Shown here: piece by piece, positions 1 to 6,229 of the stretch
How positions within the stretch are numbered: the first letter of the stretch is position 1
Layout of the letters: every line of letters begins with the position of its first letter
NCBI GenBank assembly: GCA_045535635.1
Contig: JAZSLZ010000055.1
Location: 1 to 11,685, forward strand
Direction of reading: 5' to 3'
Length of the DNA stretch: 11,685 bases
From: RGIG8700 sp045535635
Lineage (GTDB): Bacteria > Bacillota > Clostridia > RGIG6154
Program-made: the position numbers and the translations under genes
Notes under the pieces: model-generated
Seen by the model: the letters and a program-made list of their open reading frames with translations, nothing else
What the model was told of the DNA's origin: nothing
The model's database searches: none

Positions 1-261
1 TGGGTTTTCCTTATCACCGAACTTTTTGCCGCAGATTTCTTCCATCTTTTCGATGTATTCCATGATTTCAGCCTGGATATCATCGTTGATCTTACGGCCA
101 TCTTCATAGTACTGAGTACAAGCCTCAGTTGAAACTGTGAAACCCTGTGGAACAGGTAAACCAAGCTTTGTCATTTCTGCAAGGTTAGCACCTTTACCAC
201 CAAGAAGGTTTCTCATAGAAGCGTCACCTTCGCTAAAAAGGTAAACAAACTTTTTACTCAT
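1..261 (-). CDS. ppdK: Pyruvate, phosphate dikinase, N-terminal part (cut by window edge)
   Basis: The 87 codons visible begin MSKKFVYLFSEGDA and continue with LLGGKGANLAEM (about residues 19-30) and GLPVPQGFTVSTEACTQYY (34-52). This is the conserved start of the nucleotide-binding domain of pyruvate phosphate dikinase; the family is usually near 875 residues, so about nine tenths lies outside the window. The enzyme interconverts pyruvate, ATP and phosphate with phosphoenolpyruvate, AMP and pyrophosphate in the cytoplasm, and anaerobes often use it for PPi-dependent glycolysis or PEP formation. The ATG at 259-261 is preceded by a strong AAGGAGG site and by a near-consensus promoter, which fixes the start. 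Phosphoenolpyruvate synthase shares the GGKGANLAEM motif, but the segment after it (EACTQYYEDG, then a helical stretch ending in CGKKFGD) is typical of the dikinase. The upstream gene ends in an intrinsic terminator, so this is an independent transcription unit. Confidence 0.95.
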   Translation of the reverse strand, partial: MSKKFVYLFSEGDASMRNLLGGKGANLAEMTKLGLPVPQGFTVSTEACTQYYEDGRKINDDIQAEIMEYIEKMEEICGKKFGDKENP

Positions 262-313
262 AGTTTTATCCTCCTTAAAATTATTAACTAATTTAAATAT
301 TTACAACATTTAG

Positions 314-342
314 ATTATACACTTAAAAAGACATTTTGTAAA
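314..342 (-). promoter_or_regulatory. Sigma-A-type promoter of ppdK
   Basis: On the minus strand TTTACA (337-342) is followed after exactly 17 nt by TATAAT (314-319). Transcription would start near 307, giving a leader of about 45 nt that contains the AAGGAGG site just before the ATG at 261. The -35 element lies in the loop of an 8-bp inverted repeat (325-350), annotated separately. Confidence 0.85.
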
Positions 343-350
343 GTCTTTTT
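325..350. repeat. 8-bp inverted repeat flanking the ppdK -35 element
   Basis: AAAAAGAC at 325-332 and GTCTTTTT at 343-350 are perfect reverse complements separated by 10 nt. The intervening bases include the whole ppdK -35 hexamer; the left arm falls in the promoter spacer and the right arm just upstream of the -35. Placement fits an operator. The alternative is a weak AT-rich terminator-like hairpin or chance in low-complexity DNA, since a strong terminator for the preceding operon is already present at 391-427. Confidence 0.4.
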
Positions 351-390
351 TGGATTTTTATTACCAATAAATCAGTTTTTACTATAATTA

Positions 391-427
391 GTAAAACAAA
401 AACACTTGGGACTAAAAGCCCCAAGTG
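391..427 (-). terminator. Intrinsic terminator of the permease operon
   Basis: Eleven bases after the stop codon of the downstream permease gene, CACTTGGG (403-410) and CCCAAGTG (420-427) form a perfect 8-bp stem with a 9-nt loop. Read on the minus strand the stem is followed immediately by TTTTTGTTTT (393-402). This is a textbook Rho-independent terminator, and it separates the permease operon from ppdK. Confidence 0.93.
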
Positions 428-438
428 AAATTTGATTA

Positions 439-1323
439 TTAACCTTTAACAGCACCAATTGTAAGACCTCTTGTAAAATACTTCTGGAAGAATGGGAAGA
501 TAATAAGAATTGGTCCTGCTGCGAGAATAGCTGTTGCATATCTCATAGCTTCTGTTGGTGTTTCGTATTCTGCAAGCATACCTGTTTCTGCTGCCATCTT
601 TTCTACAAATTCTACTTCTCTTAAAATTTTCTGTAACATGTACTGGAGTGAGTAAAGTTCTGCATCTCTTATATAGATAAGTGATGTGTTCCAGTTATTC
701 CAAGTAGTAACTGCAAGCATAAATGCAAGTGATGCAATACATGGTTTTGAAAGAGGAAGAATAATCTGGAAGAAAATTCTAAGCTCTGACGCACCGTCAA
801 CTTTTGCAGATTCTACCAGAGACTCTGGTAATCCCTGGAAGAAAGTTCTCATAACGATAATGTTCCATGCACTGATACATCCAGGGAAAACATATACCCA
901 GAATGTGTTACCAAGGTGAAGTAACTTTGTATTGATAAGGTAAGATGGTACAAGACCGCCACTGAAAAGTGCAGTGAAGAATACATACCATGTTAAAAAC
1001 TTTCTGAATTTAAAGTTTGGTCTTGAAAGCGGATATGCATATAACGCCTGAACAAGAATACCAAGGCATGTATGAAGAACTGTAAATGCAATTGTTACCT
1101 TATATGAATCAATAAGCTGTTTTGGATTTGCAAATACATATTCATAAGCTGCAGTTGACCAAGCTTTTGGTATAAGCTGGTAACCATACTGCGCGATTGC
1201 AGATTCTTCTGTAAATGAAATTGCGATAAGGAGCCAAAATGGGATAAGATATGCTAAGCAAGAGATTACAAAGAATACGTGTAACCAAAGTTGCCCCCAT
1301 GGAAATTTTTTATTAACTTTCAC
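439..1323 (-). CDS. Carbohydrate ABC transporter permease, LplC/YtcP type
   Basis: This 294-residue integral membrane protein is a MalG-class permease subunit of a CUT1-type sugar importer. Hydrophobic segments sit at about residues 12-37, 76-100, 109-130, 141-162, 194-207 and 264-280. The cytoplasmic EAA loop that docks the ATPase is at 171-194 (ESAKVDGASE, then ILPLSKP), and the C-terminus FTRGLTIGAVKG is characteristic of this family. The start is GTG at 1321-1323: its GGGAGG site (1333-1338) lies 9 nt upstream and no nearby in-frame ATG exists. It follows its partner permease by 17 nt and is followed by a terminator. Related proteins in Firmicutes import oligosaccharides, including polygalacturonan, xylan or alginate fragments; the substrate cannot be told from the sequence. 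No binding protein or ATPase gene is adjacent, so those must be encoded elsewhere. Confidence 0.93.
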   Translation of the reverse strand: MKVNKKFPWGQLWLHVFFVISCLAYLIPFWLLIAISFTEESAIAQYGYQLIPKAWSTAAYEYVFANPKQLIDSYKVTIAFTVLHTCLGILVQALYAYPLSRPNFKFRKFLTWYVFFTALFSGGLVPSYLINTKLLHLGNTFWVYVFPGCISAWNIIVMRTFFQGLPESLVESAKVDGASELRIFFQIILPLSKPCIASLAFMLAVTTWNNWNTSLIYIRDAELYSLQYMLQKILREVEFVEKMAAETGMLAEYETPTEAMRYATAILAAGPILIIFPFFQKYFTRGLTIGAVKG

Positions 1324-1332
1324 TTTATTATG

Positions 1333-1338
1333 CCTCCC
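1333..1338 (-). promoter_or_regulatory. Ribosome binding site supporting the GTG start of the LplC-type permease
   Basis: Minus-strand GGGAGG lies 9 nt before the GTG at 1321-1323, in the 17-nt gap after the upstream permease gene. It decides the start, because the next in-frame ATG is deep inside the protein. Confidence 0.8.
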
Positions 1339-1340
1339 TC

Positions 1341-2315
1341 TTAGAATAAGCTGTTTTCAGGACTGATTTTTCTAACGATAAAATTAACAGTTACAACTGT
1401 GACAAGACCGACAACTGACTGGAATAAACCCATAGCAGATGAAGGTCCGATAGAGTTGTTCATCAAGCCTCTGAAAGTATATGTATTGATAATATCTGTT
1501 GTTGGATATAAAACACCAACGTCACGGGTTGTCTGGTAATGAAGACCAAAGTCACCGCTAAAGATATGTCCCATAGCAAGTATTGTCTGAATAACAATAA
1601 TAGGGATAAGATGTGGTATTGAAATATGGATTGTTTTCTGCCATGTTGTAGCACCATCAAGATCAGCTGCTTCAAACAGCGCATCATCAATACCCATAAG
1701 TGACGCATAGTAAAGGATTGAGCCGTAACCTACTACCTGCCATATATGTATGATAGTCAGGATAAACGGCCATGCTGCAGGCCAAGCATACCAGTCTATA
1801 TCATTACGACCGCCAAGCGCTGAGATGATCTGATTAAGTACACCTGAAGCTGGATTTAATAATGCATAAACGATAAACGCAATAAGTACCATTGATAAGA
1901 ACTTAGGTAAAATCATAATGGTATTATAGATTTTAACTGAAAGATTGCTTGTTAAGTTAAACATTAACAACGCAAGAGCAACAGTACAAATCGTACCGAT
2001 GATCATATAGTCGAAGCTATAAAGAAGTGTATTACGGATAATTCTAAACGCATCGTTAGATGTGAAGAAGAACTCAAAGTTCTCAAGACCTACCCATGGG
2101 CTTCCCCATATTCCCTTAATAGGATTAAATTTTTTGAATGCTACTACTACACCAAACATAGGAAGGTAATTGAACAAAAAGCAAAGTACAATACCAGGCA
2201 ATGTAAGGAGCAACAGTTCCAGGTTATCCCTGAACACCTTCCAGAATTTATTTCTGGGAGCTTCTGTCATAACAGTTGCATCTGCTGTGACATTTTTCAT
2301 CTCTTCCTTTTTCAT
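1341..2315 (-). CDS. Carbohydrate ABC transporter permease, LplB/YteP type
   Basis: A 324-residue partner permease (MalF class). After a hydrophilic N-terminus (about 1-33), hydrophobic segments are at about 34-60, 98-119, 133-153, 183-205, 235-254 and 296-315. The segment YLPMFGVVVAFKKFNP (50-65) is the family signature near the first membrane span, and the EAA loop is at 215-236 (EAADLDGATTWQKT, then SIPHL). The frame stays open for another 64 codons to an ATG at 2507, but the ATG at 2315 is preferred: it has an AAAGGAA site 8 nt upstream and follows the promoter at 2352-2380, while the extension would be AT-rich low-complexity sequence spanning that promoter. It heads a two-gene operon with the LplC-type permease and probably forms a heterodimeric channel with it. 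Such systems usually share a genome-encoded MsmX-like ATPase, which would explain why no ATPase is present here. Confidence 0.93.
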   Translation of the reverse strand: MKKEEMKNVTADATVMTEAPRNKFWKVFRDNLELLLLTLPGIVLCFLFNYLPMFGVVVAFKKFNPIKGIWGSPWVGLENFEFFFTSNDAFRIIRNTLLYSFDYMIIGTICTVALALLMFNLTSNLSVKIYNTIMILPKFLSMVLIAFIVYALLNPASGVLNQIISALGGRNDIDWYAWPAAWPFILTIIHIWQVVGYGSILYYASLMGIDDALFEAADLDGATTWQKTIHISIPHLIPIIVIQTILAMGHIFSGDFGLHYQTTRDVGVLYPTTDIINTYTFRGLMNNSIGPSSAMGLFQSVVGLVTVVTVNFIVRKISPENSLF

Positions 2316-2351
2316 ATTATGATTCCTTTCATTATGTAATATCATAGTTAA

Positions 2352-2380
2352 ATTATACAATAGTAATGAAAAAATTTCAA
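2352..2380 (-). promoter_or_regulatory. Promoter of the sugar permease operon
   Basis: TTGAAA (2375-2380) and TATAAT (2352-2357) on the minus strand are separated by exactly 17 nt. The predicted start, near 2345, gives a leader of about 30 nt containing the AAAGGAA site. A short dyad, TGAAA-AAA-TTTCA (2367-2379), overlaps the spacer and the -35 and could be an operator, though it is AT-rich and might be chance. Confidence 0.83.
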
Positions 2381-2446
2381 CACATTTTATTGATATTTTG
2401 TTGTTCATTTCTATTTTTTCCAACATTTTGTCACTTTTTATCAACA
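2378..2446. repeat. Four CAACA motifs spaced about 21 bp apart upstream of the permease promoter
   Basis: CAACA occurs at 2378-2382, 2421-2425 and 2442-2446, with its complement TGTTG at 2399-2403. The intervals are 21, 22 and 21 bp, close to two helical turns each, so all four would face the same side of the helix. The first copy touches the -35 element and the others run upstream. Flanks are loosely similar (a pyrimidine before, A/T-rich after). This could be a regulator array, but a 5-bp motif in AT-rich DNA is weak evidence. Confidence 0.3.
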
Positions 2447-2540
2447 ATTTATAGTAGATATGCAAAAAAAATATACCAAATTTTGTGTTTTTTGACAAAT
2501 TTTTCAATCATTTAGGTAATATGCTCAACCAAAGCGAGTA

Positions 2541-2578
2541 TATCACCAAAATACGCTAACCGTTTTGGTTAGCGTATT
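2541..2578 (-). terminator. Hairpin ending the aminotransferase/oxidoreductase operon
   Basis: A perfect 12-bp stem (2550-2561 with 2567-2578) and a 5-nt loop lies 10 nt beyond the ilvE stop codon; the arm reads AATACGCTAACC. On the minus strand the stem runs into only a short T run (ATTTTGG), so it is strong in stem but weak in U-tract. It is probably the operon terminator. It may also protect the 3' end of the message. Confidence 0.75.
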
Positions 2579-2588
2579 CACTTTATAA

Positions 2589-3659
2589 TTATTTAACTTC
2601 AACTCTCCAACCAAATGGATCGTCAAGTTTACCCCACTGAATGCCTGTTAATGTATCATAGAGCTTCTGACTCACTTCTCCGATGTTGCCATCGCCGATA
2701 ACCATAACATCATCACAGTAACGAAGCTTACCAACAGGAGAAATAACTGCAGCTGTACCTGTGCCAAATACTTCTTCAAGACTTCCGTCTTTTGCAGCAG
2801 CAACAAGTTCATCAACAGAAATTCTTCTTTCTTCAACTTCGTATCCAAGATGCTGACACATTTTGATTACAGAGTTTCTTGTGATACCAGGAAGAATACT
2901 TCCGTTAATCATTGGAGTTACGATTTTACCATTGATTTTGAAGAAGATATTCATAGCACCAACTTCTTCAATATATTTTCTTTCTACACCATCAAGCCAA
3001 AGAACCTGTGAATAACCGTCATCATGAGCTTTAACCTGTGCCTTTAAACTTGCAGCATAATTACCGCCTGTTTTAGCAAAACCAATACCGCCTTTAACGG
3101 CTCTTACATATTCATCTTCAATCCAGATGCCAACAGGAGCAAGTCCACTTGCATAGTAAGCACCACTTGGTGAAAGAATGATTATGAATAAATATGTTTT
3201 AGATGGTGCAACACCTAAAAATTCATCTGTTGCAATTACAAATGGTCTGATATAGAGAGATTCACCTTCGCCTGTAGGAATCCAGTCTTTGTCAACATCA
3301 ACAACTGCTTTAACCGCCTGAACAAAATCTTCTTCAGGGATTTCAGGAATACAAAGTCTTTTGTTTGAATCATTTGCGCGTTTAGCATTCATATCAGGTC
3401 TAAAAAGGTAAACCTTTCCATCTTCCCCTCTGTATGCTTTCATACCTTCAAACATAGTCTGACCATAGTGAAAAACCATAGCAGAAGGATCAAGTGAAAT
3501 TGGAGCATATTCTTCAATTCTTGGATCATGCCATCCTTTACCTTCTGTATAATTCATAACAAACATGTGGTCTGTGAATTTTTTACCAAAACCAAGAACA
3601 TCTCCCGGTTTGAATTTTTCTTTTGGATTGTTTGTTTTATTGATTTTAATATCAAGCAT
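2589..3659 (-). CDS. ilvE: Branched-chain amino acid aminotransferase (IlvE, class IV, fold type IV)
   Basis: This 356-residue PLP enzyme transfers the amino group between leucine, isoleucine or valine and 2-oxoglutarate. The length and the motifs match the longer, eukaryote-like branch of the family. The Schiff-base lysine is K196 in GFAKTGGNYAASLKAQ, the cofactor-pyridine glutamate is E231 or E232 in YIEEVGAMNIFF, LPGITRNS is at 256-263 and the phosphate-binding GTGTAAVISPVGKL at 299-312. YGQTMFEGMKAYR (65-77) is also conserved. ATG at 3659 has a strong AAGGAGG site that overlaps the stop codon of the preceding oxidoreductase gene, 12 nt upstream, so it belongs to that operon. The neighbours suggest it supplies or consumes branched-chain 2-oxoacids for the oxidoreductase, in catabolism to acyl-CoA or in reductive synthesis from branched fatty acids. 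It is the last gene before the hairpin. Confidence 0.95.
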   Translation of the reverse strand: MLDIKINKTNNPKEKFKPGDVLGFGKKFTDHMFVMNYTEGKGWHDPRIEEYAPISLDPSAMVFHYGQTMFEGMKAYRGEDGKVYLFRPDMNAKRANDSNKRLCIPEIPEEDFVQAVKAVVDVDKDWIPTGEGESLYIRPFVIATDEFLGVAPSKTYLFIIILSPSGAYYASGLAPVGIWIEDEYVRAVKGGIGFAKTGGNYAASLKAQVKAHDDGYSQVLWLDGVERKYIEEVGAMNIFFKINGKIVTPMINGSILPGITRNSVIKMCQHLGYEVEERRISVDELVAAAKDGSLEEVFGTGTAAVISPVGKLRYCDDVMVIGDGNIGEVSQKLYDTLTGIQWGKLDDPFGWRVEVK

Positions 3660-3671
3660 TAAAATGCCTCC

Positions 3672-4202
3672 TTACATATTATAACCTGTTTCTAAAGCTT
3701 TAAGGTTAAGAGCAATCATATCCGCCTTTTTAGGTGGAACAACTTTTTTAAGACCTTCTTCAATACCTTCAAAGCTTACTGCCTGACTTTCTTTAATAGC
3801 TTTACCTACCATAATCATATTGGCAAGAGATGGAGCTGAAATATCGGCAGCAGTCTGAGTAGCAGGAACATAGAATACTTTTACATCATCTCTTTCAACT
3901 TTTCTTTTGATAAGAGTTGAATCTACAATAATAATTCCACCACTTTTAACTTCGTTTTCATACTTATCAAGTGAAGGAAGGTTCATTGCAAACAAAACAT
4001 CAGGATTGCTTACGATAGGTGAACCGATTGGTTCATCGCTTAATATAATGCTGCAGTTTGCAGTACCGCCACGCATTTCAGGACCGTAAGATGGAAGCCA
4101 ACTAACCTGCTTACCTTCTGTAAGACCTTTATATGCAAGGAATTTACCTGCAAACAAAACACCCTGACCGCCGAAACCTGCGATTAAAATCTGTTTAGAC
4201 AT
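3672..4202 (-). CDS. 2-oxoacid:ferredoxin oxidoreductase, gamma subunit
   Basis: This 176-residue protein matches the gamma (catalytic-domain) subunit of pyruvate/2-oxoisovalerate/2-oxoglutarate:ferredoxin oxidoreductases. It begins ILIAGFGGQGVLFAGK (5-20), a Rossmann-like glycine motif, followed by SWLPSYGPEMRGGTANCSI (34-52), both diagnostic of the family. It would join alpha, beta and ferredoxin-like delta subunits in a cytoplasmic complex that oxidatively decarboxylates a 2-oxoacid to its acyl-CoA. The start ATG overlaps the beta-subunit stop by one base (TAATG), suggesting translational coupling, with an AGGGGGAAG site inside the beta gene. Members are named VorC, KorC or PorG according to substrate; the neighbouring branched-chain aminotransferase favours a Vor role, but the subunit alone does not decide it. 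Confidence 0.93.
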   Translation of the reverse strand: MSKQILIAGFGGQGVLFAGKFLAYKGLTEGKQVSWLPSYGPEMRGGTANCSIILSDEPIGSPIVSNPDVLFAMNLPSLDKYENEVKSGGIIIVDSTLIKRKVERDDVKVFYVPATQTAADISAPSLANMIMVGKAIKESQAVSFEGIEEGLKKVVPPKKADMIALNLKALETGYNM

Positions 4203-4948
4203 TATTCTTCCCCCTTACTTCTGTCTTTATATACACCAAGAGGATAATAAGGAAGCATATTGTCCTCAAGCCATTTAAGAGCATCTGTTGGTTTCAAGCC
4301 CCAGTTTGTAGGACAAGTTGAAACAACTTCGATAAGTGAGAAGCCCTTATTGTTAATCTGATTTTCAAAAGCTTTTTTAATAGCTTTTTTAGCTTTTCTT
4401 ACATTTGATACATTGTTAACTGCAACCCTTTCGAGATATTCAGGACCATCAAGCTGTGAAAGCATTTCACAAACTTTTACAGGATAACCACAGTGGTTAA
4501 CATCTCTGCCGTATGGTGATGTCTGTGTAATCTGACCAGGAAGTGATGTTGGAGCCATCTGTCCGCCTGTCATACCATAAATAGCATTGTTAACAAAGAT
4601 AACTGTAATATTTTCGTTTCTTGCAGCAGAATGTACTGTTTCTGCCATACCGATTGATGCAAGGTCGCCATCGCCCTGATATGTAAATACAATATTTTCA
4701 GGACATGAACGTTTAACACCTGTAGCAACTGCAGGAGCTCTACCATGTGCTGCTTCAATCATATCACAAGCAAAATAGTTATATGCCATAACTGCACAAC
4801 CAACCGGTGCAACACCAATTGTTTTGCCTTCAATACCGAGTTCATCTATAGCTTCAGCCACAAGTCTGTGGATGATACCGTGAGTACAACCTGGACAATA
4901 ATGAAATGGTGCATCAGTAAGTGCTTTTGGTTTTTCAAATACCTTCAT
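4202..4948 (-). CDS. 2-oxoacid:ferredoxin oxidoreductase, beta (thiamine diphosphate-binding) subunit
   Basis: The 248-residue protein holds the thiamine diphosphate site: GDGDLASIG (92-100) with the conserved asparagines N120/N121 in VIFVNNAIYGMTGGQ form the metal and cofactor motif. Near the N-terminus, HYCPGCTHG (16-24) is typical of the VOR/KOR class of beta subunits. APTSLPGQITQTSPYG (132-147) is also conserved. The protein has few cysteine motifs resembling a [4Fe-4S] site, so electrons most likely leave through the separate ferredoxin-like subunit. Start ATG overlaps the alpha-subunit stop (TAATG). Length fits the short beta subunits of four-part enzymes. Substrate choice between 2-oxoisovalerate and 2-oxoglutarate remains open. 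Confidence 0.94.
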   Translation of the reverse strand: MKVFEKPKALTDAPFHYCPGCTHGIIHRLVAEAIDELGIEGKTIGVAPVGCAVMAYNYFACDMIEAAHGRAPAVATGVKRSCPENIVFTYQGDGDLASIGMAETVHSAARNENITVIFVNNAIYGMTGGQMAPTSLPGQITQTSPYGRDVNHCGYPVKVCEMLSQLDGPEYLERVAVNNVSNVRKAKKAIKKAFENQINNKGFSLIEVVSTCPTNWGLKPTDALKWLEDNMLPYYPLGVYKDRSKGEE

Positions 4949-6012
4949 TATTCAAGTCCTCCTTTAACTTCTTTAATTTTCGCAAGAACCTGTTCAGGTG
5001 ATGGAATCATACCACCAACTCTGTTGCAAAGCTCTACAGGCTTTTTGCAAGAAGTTGCAAGTTTTATATCTTCTACCATCTGTCCCATTGAAAGTTCAAC
5101 AGAGATAAATGATTTAACTTTATCTGCAGCCTTTGATAAAACTTTTTCTGGGAAAGGCCAAAGTGTGATAGGTCTGATAAGACCAACTTTAATACCCTGT
5201 TTTCTTGCTTCAATAACAGCATTCTGTGAAACTCTTGATGCGATACCAAATGCTACTACGCAGATCTCAGCATCTTCCATCATAAATTCTTCAGCCATCT
5301 GTTCATTTTCTTTAATCTGAGCATATTTTTCGTATCTCTTGAAGTTAAGCTGTTCAAGTTCTTCAGGAATAAGTGAAAGTGAGTTAACAATGTTGTGCTT
5401 TCTTTCACAGTTTGTTCCTGTTGTAGCCCAAGGCTTTTCATATTTTGTAACTTCAACATTATCAGCGATTTCAACAGGTTCCATCATCTGTCCCATTGTA
5501 CCGTCAGCTAAAATCATTGATGTCATTCTGTACTTATCAGCAAGGTCAAAACCTTTGATTGTAAGGTCAGCCATTTCCTGAACTGATGAAGGTGCAAGAA
5601 CGATCATATGGAAGTCACCGTGTCCGCCACCCTTTGTTGCCTGGAAATAGTCAGACTGTGAAGGCTGAATACCACCAAGACCAGGACCGCCTCTTTCAAC
5701 ATTTACGATAAGACATGGTAAATCACTACCTGCCATATATGATAATCCTTCGCTCTTAAGTGAAATACCAGGGCTTGATGATGATGTCATAACTCTTTTA
5801 CCTGTTGATGAAACACCATATACCATATTAATTGCAGCAACTTCAGATTCAGCCTGAAGGAAAACACCGCCGATTTTAGGCATTTTCTTAGCCATATATG
5901 CAGCAATTTCTGTCTGCGGTGTAATAGGATAACCAAAGTAATGCATACAACCTGCTTTAATAGCAGCTTCAGCAATAGCTTCGTTTCCTTTCATTAAAAC
6001 TTTATTAGCCAT
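4948..6012 (-). CDS. vorB: 2-oxoacid:ferredoxin oxidoreductase, alpha subunit (VorB-like)
   Basis: At 354 residues this is the usual length for the alpha subunit of VOR/KOR enzymes. It carries GYPITPQTEI (27-36), the QAESEVAAINMVYG region (53-66) that contributes the glutamate activating thiamine, TSSSSPGISLKSEGLSYM (76-93), ERGGPGLGGIQPSQSDY (106-122) and GGGHGD (128-133). The C-terminal third, with SLSMGQMVED-like sequence (VELSMGQMVEDI), is the dimer/CoA-side domain. The start ATG at 6012 lies 9 nt after the ferredoxin-like gene and has an AAAGGTAGG site. The family is often annotated as 3-methyl-2-oxobutanoate dehydrogenase subunit VorB, but close relatives act on 2-oxoglutarate (KorA). 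The linked ilvE supports the branched-chain assignment by inference only. Confidence 0.92.
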   Translation of the reverse strand: MANKVLMKGNEAIAEAAIKAGCMHYFGYPITPQTEIAAYMAKKMPKIGGVFLQAESEVAAINMVYGVSSTGKRVMTSSSSPGISLKSEGLSYMAGSDLPCLIVNVERGGPGLGGIQPSQSDYFQATKGGGHGDFHMIVLAPSSVQEMADLTIKGFDLADKYRMTSMILADGTMGQMMEPVEIADNVEVTKYEKPWATTGTNCERKHNIVNSLSLIPEELEQLNFKRYEKYAQIKENEQMAEEFMMEDAEICVVAFGIASRVSQNAVIEARKQGIKVGLIRPITLWPFPEKVLSKAADKVKSFISVELSMGQMVEDIKLATSCKKPVELCNRVGGMIPSPEQVLAKIKEVKGGLE

Positions 6013-6021
6013 TTATATTAC

Positions 6022-6228
6022 CTACCTTTCAACCGTAATTATACAATCAGGGCACATAATAGCACATGATGCACAACCGATACATGCAGCTTCGTCTGTA
6101 ATTTCTACAGGAGAATGTCCCTTAAGATTAATTTTGTCTTTAGAAAGCACAAGTAAATTTTTCGGACAAGCATTAACGCAAAGTCCGCAACCTTTACAAA
6201 GGTCTGTTTCAAAAGTTAATTTTGCCAT
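6022..6228 (-). CDS. 2-oxoacid:ferredoxin oxidoreductase, delta subunit: 2x[4Fe-4S] ferredoxin-like
   Basis: A 68-residue bacterial-type ferredoxin with two cluster motifs: CKGCGLCVNACP (C11, C14, C17, C21) and CIGCASCAIMCP (C49, C52, C55, C59). An extra cysteine, C62, follows the second motif. It would carry electrons from the thiamine site to free ferredoxin. The pairing with alpha, beta and gamma genes immediately downstream identifies it as the fourth subunit and not a free ferredoxin. Its ATG at 6228 is one base past the stop of the preceding NTPase gene, with an AGAGGA site within that gene, so the genes are co-transcribed and probably translationally coupled. Confidence 0.94.
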   Translation of the reverse strand: MAKLTFETDLCKGCGLCVNACPKNLLVLSKDKINLKGHSPVEITDEAACIGCASCAIMCPDCIITVER

Positions 6229-6229
6229 A

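Noticed and set aside
2316..2507. In-frame extension of the LplB-type permease by 64 codons to an ATG at 2507
   Set aside because: The extension spans the promoter at 2352-2380, is AT-rich low-complexity sequence without the family's conserved features, and the ATG at 2315 has a well-spaced ribosome site.
2492..2507. Imperfect inverted repeat TTGACAAATTTTTCAA
   Set aside because: Seven of eight pairs match, but it is AT-rich, sits far from the promoter and is likely to be chance.
2492..2520. Plus-strand TTGACA followed 17 nt later by GGTAAT
   Set aside because: The -10 is poor and no plus-strand gene lies downstream; the only genes in the region are on the minus strand.
2316..2588. Possible riboswitch, T-box or small RNA in the largest intergenic region (273 bp)
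   Set aside because: Only the ilvE hairpin at its upstream end, the permease promoter and the CAACA motifs were found. The predicted permease leader is about 30 nt, too short for a T-box or common riboswitch.
4745..5320. Open frame of 191 codons on the plus strand
   Set aside because: It lies antisense across the strongly conserved alpha and beta oxidoreductase genes, its translation is serine/cysteine/phenylalanine-rich without recognisable motifs, and no promoter or ribosome site precedes it.
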